Source: Blastomussa wellsi (Eukaryota > Cnidaria > Anthozoa > Scleractinia > Plerogyridae). From it: DNA of 64,000 nt. Each line of letters begins with the position of its first letter. Position 1 is the first letter of the stretch. A model generated the notes under the pieces. That model did not search any database. It worked only from the letters and a program-made list of their open reading frames with translations, and was not told the origin of the DNA. The DNA lies in contig OX393568.1 of the NCBI GenBank assembly GCA_947652115.1, positions 21,421,831-21,485,830 of the forward strand, written 5' to 3'. Positions 40,335 to 48,899 of the stretch are shown here, in pieces. Position numbers and translations under genes: made by a program.

Positions 40335-43300
40335 GGTTGAAGGCTGGTAAGGGGTCTCAGTGGAGCGTGCTGGTGCCATCAGGTACGCTCCAAAAATGCT
40401 GAGAAATGCCCACCGTTTCCAAAGGCTCTGTCAGCAAATCAGATGCCACACGTCCTCGCCGTAACCCTGGAAATGTAGCACTTAGTGCTACAGCTGAGTG
40501 GCAATGGTGACAGGCGAGACTCCGGCGCCTTAATAACCGGAACCTATGGCTAAGGGAAAAAACCCTAACAGAAAATACACTGGTCCTCCAAGTCTGGGGG
40601 TTTAGCGTGGGGTTAACAACCCCACCTAGTAAAAATTATATTATTACAGAAACACAGAAGCACCAAACACACATCCGCTGTCCTGTAGGAAGGGGTTCAT
40701 CTGAACGTATGACGCCGAGCAGGGAAAGCCAGCAGAATCGGGAACCTGCCCGACCGATCCTCCTTTCTCCAAGACAGCACACACAAATAGCAACCTGGAA
40801 CGTAAGAACAATGTACGAACAAGGAAAGACGTCCATGATAGCGATGGAAATGAGGAGGTATAACATCAGCGTACTGGGGATTGCAGAAACAAGATGGACT
40901 CAAACAGGTAAATTTCGTCTTGGCACGGGAGAGCTCATATTGTACTCTGGCCATACTCACGATGGGGCACCACATACTGAAGGAGTGGGATTTATGTTAT
41001 CCAAGCAAGCAGAGAAAGCCCTAGTAAGCTGGGAACCAATAAGTTCCAGACTAATTACAGCCACTTTTAGAACTAAGCAGACCAGGATTCTTGCTAGATT
41101 CATAATGGCGTATGCACCTACCAACGATGCAGCCGACGAGATAAAAGACCATTTTTACGATCGGCTTAGAAAGGTGATGGGCAGCAACCGACCGCAAAGG
41201 GAACTGACCATCTTAATGGGAGATATGAATGCGAAGATTGGATGTTGTAATATCGGCTATGAAGAAGTTATGGGTACGCATGGACTAGGCGAAATGAATA
41301 ACAACGGGGAGAGATTTGCAGACTTATGTGCAGAGCACGAGCTGGTCATAGGAGGGTCCGTGTTTCCACACAAACGAGTGCATAAAGCTACTTGGGTCTC
41401 GCCTAACTATAGAACAGAAAATCAGATAGACCACCTTTGCATATCTAGGAAGTTCAGAAGAACACTGTTAGATGTAAGAGTAAGGAGGGGAGCAGATGCC
41501 AGCTCAGATCACCATCTCCTAGTGGGTAAATTGCAGCTTAAACTAAAAAGATCAGTTAGAGGCACAGTAAGCAGGGTGAAGTATGACACCAACCTTCTGA
41601 AAGACCCACTCTTTTCACAGCAATTTTCCATCACAATCAGGAATAAATATCAGATCCTCCAAGATATGCAAGACCATGAGGACCCAATAGATGAAAGCTG
41701 GGAGAAGTTGAAGAAGGTGTGGAAGGAAACAAGCGAAGAAACACTTGGTCGAAGGAAACAACAAAATAAAGCATGGATGTCTCATCATACCATCTCCAAG
41801 ATCGCCCAAAAAAGGAAAAAAAAGGAGAACCTAAATAACGCACGTACAAGACTGCAAAAAGTGAGAGCCCATGCTGAGTATGTAGAAGCAAATAAGGATG
41901 TCAAACGAAGCGTGAGAAACGACAAGAGGAAGTATATTGAAGACCTTGCAAAAGAGGCAGAGACTGCGGCCAGTCAACACAATATGAAATCACTTTATGA
42001 TACAACAAAGCAAATGTCAAGTAGGTTCAAGGCATCTAACCACCAAATCAAAGATCTAAATGGACGCCTGTTAACAACAACAGAGGATCAAAACAAGCGA
42101 TGGGTCGAGCACTTTCAACAGCTTCTAAATAGACCCCCTCCAACTAACCCTCCAACATTACTACCTGCGGATCAAGAACTAGACATAAACTGCGATCCTC
42201 CAACTGAAATAGAAGTTAAAAAGGCAATTAAATCACTAAAGAACAACAAGTCGGCAGGCCCAGACGACATCCCGGCGGAGCTACTGAAAGCTGATATTGA
42301 CACCTCAGTGCACATGCTGCACGGCCTCATAGCAAAGATCTGGGATCAGGAATTTATACCATCAGAGTGGAAAGAGGGACTTTTGGTGAAGTTACCTAAG
42401 AAAGGCGACCTAAGCTCGTGTAAGAACTATAGAGGAATCATGCTTTTGTCAACAGCAGGGAAAGTTCTAAATCGCATTATCCTTGAACGCATGAGGGAAG
42501 CGGTGGATGAGATACTACGAGAAAATCAGGCGGGTTTTAGACAATCCAGATCGACATCAGACCAAATAGCCACCCTTCGTATAATCGTAGAACAATCACT
42601 TGAATGGAGGACCCCACTCTATATAAATTTTATAGATTATGAGAAAGCGTTCGACAGCCTGGACAGAAACACCTTGTGGGACCTGATGGCCAGCTACGGA
42701 ATTCCCAGAAAGATCATATCATTAGTAAAGAACACATACGAGGGCACGAGCTGTCGCATTTTGCATGATAGTGGTTTAACCGAAAAGTTCAGTATTAAAA
42801 CAGGTGTAAGGCAGGGATGTCTTCTATCGCCGTTCCTTTTCCTTCTTGCCATTGACTGGGCAACGAAGGAGACAACATCTGACTCTAGGAATGGCATACA
42901 GTGGAACCTTGTTGACCAACTTGAAGACCTGGACTTTGCCGACGACTTGGCACTTTTGTCTCACACCCACTCCCAGATGCAAGCAAAAACCTCAAAACTA
43001 GAATCTATCTCATCAAAACTAGGACTCAAAATCAATACTGACAAGACAAAGATCATGAGGGTGAATAGCAAGTCCAATGAGCACATCAGCATAGCAAACC
43101 GTGACATAGAAGATGTAACATCCTTCACATATTTAGGTAGTGTCATAAACATCACTGGAGGAACAGACGAGGACGTACAGGCAAGGATAGGGAAAGCACG
43201 TAGCGCATTTAATATCCTAGGGAACATCTGGAGATCGAGGGAAATAACAACAGCCACTAAAATTAGAATATTCAACTCAAATGTTAAGCCCGTGCTACTC

Positions 43301-43731
43301 TATGGTTCAGAAACATGGAGAATGACAGAGAAGACCGTGTCAAAACTACAGACCTTCATCAACAGATGTCTGCGCAGAATACTCCAGATTTACTGGCCAG
43401 ATACTATCAGCAATGTTTCCCTGTGGGAGACTACAGGTCAACTACCCGTCAAAGAACAGATTAAGAAAAGAAAGTGGACATGGATCGGGCATATACTTAG
43501 GAGATCAAACACCTGCATAGCGCGGCAAGCATTGGGCTGGAACCCTCAGGGAAGTAGGCGGCGAGGAAGACCACGAAACACCTGGAAAAGAGACACAGAA
43601 AGGACCATCCAGCTGAAAGGCTACACCTGGAATCAGATTGAACAGAAGGCCAGAGACAGAGGAGGGTGGGGGCGCTTTATCTGTGGCCTATGCTCCGAGA
43701 CGGAGTTATAAAAGGCATCATCATCATCATC
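40335..43731 (+). mobile_element. full-length RTE-like non-LTR retrotransposon
   Basis: This 3397-bp element is bounded by a perfect 14-bp target duplication (AAGAAAATATTCAG at 40,321-40,334 and 43,732-43,745). It has a 374-bp 5' leader, one intact open frame and only a 20-base 3' tail ending in CATCATCATCATCATC. Short size, a single endonuclease-plus-RT frame and a microsatellite tail instead of poly-A fit the RTE (BovB-like) clade; the clade call is from motif likeness only. The leader contains a hairpin (GGAGCGT...ACGCTCC, 40,362-40,391) and a palindrome GTGGGGTTAACAACCCCAC at 40,607-40,625. A perfect duplication and undamaged frame indicate recent insertion. Confidence 0.88.
40709..43711 (+). 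CDS. LINE endonuclease / reverse transcriptase
   Basis: The 1000-aa protein starts at the first ATG of a frame that is open from 40,607. N-terminal AP-type endonuclease (about residues 25-290) motifs, in order: TWNVRT, IAETRW, MGDMNAKIG, NQIDHL and SDHH, covering the metal-binding Asn/Glu and catalytic Asp/His positions. The reverse transcriptase follows: SAGPDDIPAELL, YRGIMLLS, NQAGFRQSRST, FIDYEKAFDS, GVRQGCLLSP and the catalytic FADD box, in which Phe replaces the common Tyr. The C-terminal part has WIGHILRR and RRRGRPRNTWKRD, as in RTE-type elements. It nicks target DNA and copies element RNA from the nick. No stop or frameshift is present, so it could be active. The frame is also open upstream to a GTG at 40,607, and a longer product is possible. 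Expression is unproven. Confidence 0.9.
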   Translation: MTPSRESQQNREPARPILLSPRQHTQIATWNVRTMYEQGKTSMIAMEMRRYNISVLGIAETRWTQTGKFRLGTGELILYSGHTHDGAPHTEGVGFMLSKQAEKALVSWEPISSRLITATFRTKQTRILARFIMAYAPTNDAADEIKDHFYDRLRKVMGSNRPQRELTILMGDMNAKIGCCNIGYEEVMGTHGLGEMNNNGERFADLCAEHELVIGGSVFPHKRVHKATWVSPNYRTENQIDHLCISRKFRRTLLDVRVRRGADASSDHHLLVGKLQLKLKRSVRGTVSRVKYDTNLLKDPLFSQQFSITIRNKYQILQDMQDHEDPIDESWEKLKKVWKETSEETLGRRKQQNKAWMSHHTISKIAQKRKKKENLNNARTRLQKVRAHAEYVEANKDVKRSVRNDKRKYIEDLAKEAETAASQHNMKSLYDTTKQMSSRFKASNHQIKDLNGRLLTTTEDQNKRWVEHFQQLLNRPPPTNPPTLLPADQELDINCDPPTEIEVKKAIKSLKNNKSAGPDDIPAELLKADIDTSVHMLHGLIAKIWDQEFIPSEWKEGLLVKLPKKGDLSSCKNYRGIMLLSTAGKVLNRIILERMREAVDEILRENQAGFRQSRSTSDQIATLRIIVEQSLEWRTPLYINFIDYEKAFDSLDRNTLWDLMASYGIPRKIISLVKNTYEGTSCRILHDSGLTEKFSIKTGVRQGCLLSPFLFLLAIDWATKETTSDSRNGIQWNLVDQLEDLDFADDLALLSHTHSQMQAKTSKLESISSKLGLKINTDKTKIMRVNSKSNEHISIANRDIEDVTSFTYLGSVINITGGTDEDVQARIGKARSAFNILGNIWRSREITTATKIRIFNSNVKPVLLYGSETWRMTEKTVSKLQTFINRCLRRILQIYWPDTISNVSLWETTGQLPVKEQIKKRKWTWIGHILRRSNTCIARQALGWNPQGSRRRGRPRNTWKRDTERTIQLKGYTWNQIEQKARDRGGWGRFICGLCSETEL

Positions 43732-43745
43732 AAGAAAATATTCAG

Positions 43746-44972
43746 ATCGCGCAGCCCTGGTATGTATTCATTGGCCGATCCAAAGGCCTGCCCACTTCTC
43801 ACGAAACGTGTCCACATTTATGTTTTGGGAAAATGCATTAAGTGCCGACGGAAAACATACTCTGCGTCCCTTTGCTTGCAGCCAAAACTCGAAAAGTGTG
43901 ATCTAGCCTGCAATCAGGCGTTATTGTTATTGTACTTTATTACTTGTTCCTCCCTCCCGCCTGATCGCTGGTTAATTGTGGACATAAACAGTCTATAAAT
44001 AGCTGACTCGTCCCCAGCCGTCTTCTTTTTTGCATCGCGCGGAAATAGGAGGCATGAGTGAGAACAGAGAGCGGAGAGCAGAGGATGATGGGAAGCGAGA
44101 AATTTAGAGAGGGAGTCTCCCTTCCAATGATCCTCTGTTCTCACTCATGCCTCCTCTTTCCGCGCGATGCAAAAGAGAAGACGACTGGAGATGAGTCAGT
44201 GTAAATAGTCTTATGAAGGCTCCAATTAAGAATTGCATTACGAAGTGATTGTTTGCTGATTTGCATAGCGGGCAGTAGAATCAGTGTATAAACGAACACC
44301 TTTAGAATAAAGTCCCCAGTATATACATTACAATGAACGATATTCTTCTTTCCGAACAAAATTACCAACAGTAAAATGCCGGTGTGAAAATATATAAAAC
44401 CAGCCCGTGTCTAACGAACGCGTTTCCACAGCGACAGTTCTTGGGCGCGTCGTTATATCAGTATACGAAGCACGCATTTCGTAAACTCCTCTCATGATTT
44501 GCTATTAAGGAAGCCTCCAATTTGACTTCACAGTTAACTTTCCCGGATTCCCTTGCCCCGTATCTAGTTACTAAGATACAACAATCTTTAAAATAGAAAT
44601 CAATATTTTAGTTTCCTGATCAAATCTCAGATACATAATGAACAAGAGATGTTTTTGAGAGGTACTGTCGATCATCGTTGTGATCAAACAATGGTGAGCC
44701 AAAGTTGATATCGCTTTAACTCACTGCAATCGTTTTGACCATTTGTTCCCTTTTTTTTTTGCTTTTCAATGTTGCTATTACGTTTTTAACAGCTTTCAAC
44801 TGATTCTGTCATCAGTCAAAAACCACTGTACAGAACCATGAACAACGCACGCGTTTGCTTTTACAGCAATTTCTTTCGATTTTAAGTAGAATCGCCTGAA
44901 ATAGCGCCACCTGTATGCATAACAATATATCTCTGCGTGGTAATCGGGAACTATTTCATATTTATTTCATTA
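43746..44972. other. intergenic between LINE and first Kelch gene
   Basis: No gene is seen. It contains the Mutator-like miniature element at 44,003-44,199. The 3' UTR of the Kelch gene probably enters from the right: on the minus strand an AATAAA signal lies at 44,961-44,966, only a few bases past its stop codon, and the transcript may extend further. Confidence 0.6.
44003..44199. mobile_element. Mutator-like miniature foldback element, copy 1
   Basis: A 197-bp element starts CTGACTCGTCCCCAGCCGTC and ends with its near reverse complement (GACGACTGGAGATGAGTCAG). The arms extend for about 70 bases (TTTGCATCGCGCGGAAA and GGCATGAGTGAGAACAGAG on both sides). The flanks TATAAATAG (43,994-44,002) and TGTAAATAG (44,200-44,208) match at 8 of 9 positions. 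A 9-bp duplication suggests the Mutator superfamily. Its ends match those of the element at 48,084-48,214. Confidence 0.75.
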
Positions 44973-46733
44973 CTAAATACTTATCAAGTTTTTTGGCAGG
45001 CAAAGAACCTCAGTTTGAACGTGAAACGCGCTGAACGGCATACGTGTCGCAACAGTCCACTGGCGTGTTTTAGCATCCCAACATTCCACACTGTTTAGTG
45101 CGTCATCTTCACTCTCGCCTCCAAACACGAACACGTGATTCGCCAGAGCTACTATCCCGGCAGCACAGCGCGCCGTGTTCAGTCTCCCAGGCTCCAGAAC
45201 CCATTGGCCACTGACAGGATCATATAACTCGCAACAGTTGAGAATTCCCGAGTCATGGTCGGTCTCGCGACCACCGACTACCAACACCTGACAGTTCACG
45301 ACCGCTGCGGACGCGAGACAGCGTTTTTTCATCATGGAATCCACCAAGGCCCAGCGGTCATGCTGCGGGTCGTACCTCTCTACTGTGCGCAAGAAGTTAT
45401 CGTCAGGGCCGCATCCTCCTAAGGCAAGAATACTACCATCCAGCACCACTGCGCACAGGCCTTGCCGAGCACAGTTCATGCTCGTAACAGGGTACCATTT
45501 ATCAACCGCGGGGTTGAAGCGAATAACTCGAGCAGAAACAGTCTTACGATCGTTTTCGTCGTGGATGCCGCCGAGGACATACAGCTGCCCTTGGAAAGCC
45601 ACTGCAGCGGAGAAGCAGCTTGCTACCGGCAGAGGGGCGCAGGTACTCCAGGTGCTGTCACCTGGGACGTAAAACTGAACCACCTTGCTGCTTTCTTGCC
45701 TGAAAACGGAATGATGTCCAACGGTATATAGAACACCACTACATACTGCACTCGAGTGACCTTTTCGTCCATGCAGCATATCAGGCAAGTCAAACCACTG
45801 ATCGATTGAAGGCACGTAGAAAACAGTGTGTTTAATATTCTGTGTAACATATTTGCTACCAGTACCACCACACATTACTATAGCGTTAATAAACTCAGTT
45901 GGTGATCTCTTGGAGACCTCTGTGGGACTTGTGGCAATCTCGCGCCCTAAGACGACTGTTTGCAGTGCTTCCTGCACGAGTTTCAGGCACGTAACGTTCT
46001 CCCGAACGAGCGTCTCGCCGGCTACATTGCTCAAAAGAACGTCCCTTGACATCCCAACTAAGTGGATACATGCGAAAAGATCTTTAAAATGGCAAGCTCG
46101 GTTCTCTAAGTCGCTGCTAATCCAGCGTACGACAGCGTTGAACACGGTCATCTCGTTTCTCACTACAAGATCATCATTCGAGATGACCTCCTCCAAGAGT
46201 GCCTTGTCTATACTGAGAAATGCTGGCGTACCACAAGCCTGCACAAAATTAACAACAATAAAACGGATGCACGAAGATTTCAACGCCTGAAACGAATGTC
46301 CGTCAGCCAAAGATAAAATAGTAAAGCAGTTGTAAACATTCAAGTGCTCTTGCATGAACTCGATGACAACGTCTTGCAGCCCTTCGATGAAGAAGTAGGA
46401 CGCAGCCGTTAAGATGACTTCGGCGTTCTCTTCTAACTGTATCTCCCCAGTGTACATGTAGTCTAAAATATCTTCCATAACTCCAGCATACAGCCATTCC
46501 AGATCAACTTCGAAATTTTCCCTTGGCCGCGAGCCAAACGTGAAAAGCTTTCGGAAATAATAACTCGAAGCAGCCAACACAGTGCAGTGGGCTACAAACT
46601 TTCGTCCTCCTTGTACGTTGATAGTCACATCACCCAGTAATCCTTCCTTTCTAAAATCATTCATTGTTCGAAGAATCTGGCTTGAATGAGAAATTGCGCC
46701 GCCATCGATAAACGCACGCTGTTCGTTTGCCAT
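44973..46733 (-). CDS. Kelch-like BTB-BACK-Kelch protein A
   Basis: A single exon encodes 586 aa with a favourable start context (AACATGG). Domains in order: BTB at about 25-130 (LLGDVTINVQGGRKFVAHCTV, then YMYTGEIQLEENAEVIL), BACK at about 133-240, and a Kelch beta-propeller from about 285 to the end. Well-formed Gly-Gly blades are LYVLGG, ILALGG, VLVVGG and VFVFGG, each followed by a conserved Trp (DKW, DRW, GQW, RQW). The first two blades are degenerate; LYTVGHHSVF lacks the double Gly. Proteins of this build are usually substrate adaptors of Cul3 ubiquitin ligases: BTB/BACK bind Cul3 and the propeller binds the target. The target cannot be inferred. It lies 2.2 kb from a second, same-strand Kelch gene, probably an old tandem duplicate given clear divergence. 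Lack of introns could reflect an ancestral retrocopy or intron loss. Orthology to a named KLHL gene is unresolved. Confidence 0.88.
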   Translation of the reverse strand: MANEQRAFIDGGAISHSSQILRTMNDFRKEGLLGDVTINVQGGRKFVAHCTVLAASSYYFRKLFTFGSRPRENFEVDLEWLYAGVMEDILDYMYTGEIQLEENAEVILTAASYFFIEGLQDVVIEFMQEHLNVYNCFTILSLADGHSFQALKSSCIRFIVVNFVQACGTPAFLSIDKALLEEVISNDDLVVRNEMTVFNAVVRWISSDLENRACHFKDLFACIHLVGMSRDVLLSNVAGETLVRENVTCLKLVQEALQTVVLGREIATSPTEVSKRSPTEFINAIVMCGGTGSKYVTQNIKHTVFYVPSIDQWFDLPDMLHGRKGHSSAVCSGVLYTVGHHSVFRQESSKVVQFYVPGDSTWSTCAPLPVASCFSAAVAFQGQLYVLGGIHDENDRKTVSARVIRFNPAVDKWYPVTSMNCARQGLCAVVLDGSILALGGCGPDDNFLRTVERYDPQHDRWALVDSMMKKRCLASAAVVNCQVLVVGGRETDHDSGILNCCELYDPVSGQWVLEPGRLNTARCAAGIVALANHVFVFGGESEDDALNSVECWDAKTRQWTVATRMPFSAFHVQTEVLCLPKNLISI

Positions 46734-47359
46734 GTTACCTACAGTTTGCTCAGAGTCAATTACACCTACTGCGGTATTTGAACAATGCGTGATACGACGT
46801 GATGAAATGATATTAACTCAGTTTGTGTAAATAACGAACTCGCTCACGGTTCACATTTTTCGGGTGATCTTCAATTAAAGAGACACTGCCACGCCTGATT
46901 ATGGAAATTTTTATGTTCTAATTTCCACGTTATTGTGCGGAATGCCACCAAATACACGAATGAATTTGATAAAAAGATTCCAAATCAAAGCTGAAATTCT
47001 AGTGAAATGTTTAATCTTTTAATAGTTATTTTTTCTTCTTAGTTGATACAGTAGTATAGTTGTAGTTCTTTGCTTTTACCACTTTTAGCATGATTTTTCT
47101 CCTTCTATTGCAAGACAACAAAGCACGATTACAGCAAGCTACAGGCCATACTTATCAAAATATGATAAATCTGGCGTGACAGTGGCCCTCCTATAAAAAG
47201 TTTACGAGAAGAACAAAATGGAACAAGTATTGTTGTAATTGTACCGTAGTTAGTATGATTCGGATTGCACATTGGCAAAATTGTAAACTTATAAAGCTGA
47301 ATTTCTCAAGAAAAGAACCTGGTCAGTTACATAGGTCATGTAGCCGGTATGTATGTAAA

Positions 47360-47503
47360 TTGCCCATTTCAGATCATGTGATGCTCTCCCGAGAATTACT
47401 CCTTTGTCCATTTAGAAATTATTCATTCATTTCCGCGTGGATTTGTTTGAATTTGAAAGCAATAAGTCTCACGGGTATCATCACGTGATCTGAAATGGGG
47501 CAA
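47360..47503. repeat. 144-bp foldback element
   Basis: The left arm TTGCCCATTTCAGATCATGT and the right arm, whose reverse complement is TTGCCCCATTTCAGATCACG, are nearly identical over about 24 bases. The interior is unrelated. No convincing target duplication is seen, so the family is unknown. Confidence 0.6.
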
Positions 47504-47615
47504 CAAACAAACGAAGCTAAAAAGGTCTATTTTCAGCGTGAGGCAAAAGTATTGAAATGGAGATTTAAAATTATTATAAACATGTGATTCGATCCTTGTG
47601 CTAATTACACCCCTC

Positions 47616-47862
47616 TGTAACAGATCCACTGAAAGCATACCCAGGGGACCCAGCGGAATTTAGTCTCCCCAGTACCCAGTGAATATTTTGATTTTACCCA
47701 GTGACTGTGCGGTGTGACCCAGCATATTTTGTTTGCAAAAACTAATAATAAATAAGCAAAATAAAACAGAAAACGAGCGGACCCAGTGGCAAATTAGCCA
47801 ACCCGGTGCCTTTTTTTTTCCAGAAAATCCAGTGAGGATAAAGATCCACTGGGTCTGTTACA
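47616..47862. repeat. inverted-repeat element with internal CCCAGTG motifs
   Basis: The ends TGTAACAGATCCACTG and, in reverse complement, TGTAACAGACCCAGTG form terminal inverted repeats of a 247-bp element. Inside, the motif ACCCAG (mostly ACCCAGTG or GACCCAG) recurs about every 20-40 bases on the plus strand. No coding capacity and no clear target duplication were found. Confidence 0.5.
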
Positions 47863-48083
47863 AAGAGTGTCCAATTGGAGCCGAAACTTGCTTCAAGTGA
47901 TGTGAAATTAATTGCCCTCTGGGATGTGATGTCAATGGTCACCCCCTGCCCCCAATATTCCACCGTCTTTAGAGCTTGAAAATTTTATAAAAATAATTTG
48001 TGAAACAGATCTTATTTCATGTGGTTGGACCCGAAGTGTACTTCAATTCTTGGAACTCTCTGTGACAAAAGGCAAGAACGGGG

Positions 48084-48214
48084 CTGACTCGTCCCCAGCC
48101 GTCTCTCATTCTCCGAAGGGAGCTGGAGTCGACTGGCGGAAACCCCCCACGCTCCCGGCGCATCCCTCGTTAATAATCAATTACGACCATGAGAGACGAC
48201 TGGGGACGAGTCAG
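48084..48214. mobile_element. Mutator-like miniature foldback element, copy 2
   Basis: A 131-bp element starts CTGACTCGTCCCCAGCCGTC and ends GACGACTGGGGACGAGTCAG, with arms of about 26 bases differing at one position. It is flanked by an exact 9-bp duplication AGAACGGGG at 48,075-48,083 and 48,215-48,223. Its terminal 20 bases match copy 1 at 44,003, but the interior is different, as expected for deletion derivatives sharing a transposase. Confidence 0.82.
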
Positions 48215-48899
48215 AGAACGGGGTGACTTGCAGCGGACTGGGTACGCGTACGATTGACTGGCAACCCGGGCGGGGAGGGTGACAGGGGGCAATCCATTAC
48301 ATAAGGGTTTCAGGATGTGCGGCCTCAAAAGGCATGGTTTCCAAGACGTTTGGCCTAATATAGCGAAAACATTTTGTCCACTTTTAGACTACAGATATTC
48401 AACTTCACTTTCGCCTTCTAAATATTTCCTTGTATTTATTGTCTGTACTCTTGTTAATATCCGTCCTTGATTTCGGCTCTAAAATATACCTCGATAATCG
48501 TTTTACCTACCTTACTGTTAGTTTATTCTTATTTCACAAACTAGAAAAAATACTGGCTGAACCGGCAGTTTGTCAAACTGCAGAAAAGAAAAAAACAAAC
48601 CAAAATGAAAAAAAAATACACCACACCGCAGCAGTTATTAAAGTTTTCGAACACTAATCGTTAGTTTTTTTCATTTCTCAAATGTTCTAGTGACACTCTA
48701 AGAGTTCTCTTTTTATATCTAGCTTCTTTTCGATACGATAAACAAGTTCTTTGTAGGCCAATAAATATGTCAAAACACCATCCCAGCTTTCAATTGTACA
48801 AGATTCTTTTGGGTATAAAAATATTTTTTTCTAAGCTCGTCATATCATAAACCTATGATTTCTTTTGAGAGCTCGATCAAAAATGTTATTATGATTTGA

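Larger units (their letters stand above)
46734..48899. other. intergenic between the two Kelch genes, rich in foldbacks
   Basis: No further gene is seen. Three inverted-repeat elements occupy much of it (47,360-47,503; 47,616-47,862; 48,084-48,214). The part next to 46,734 should hold the promoter of Kelch gene A and the part next to 48,899 the 3' UTR of Kelch gene B, with a minus-strand AATAAA signal at 48,522-48,527. Confidence 0.6.

Noticed and set aside
40607..40708. Earlier GTG start for the LINE protein
   Set aside because: The frame is open there, but GTG is a poor eukaryotic start and the region is a palindromic leader; the first ATG at 40,709 still precedes the whole endonuclease domain.
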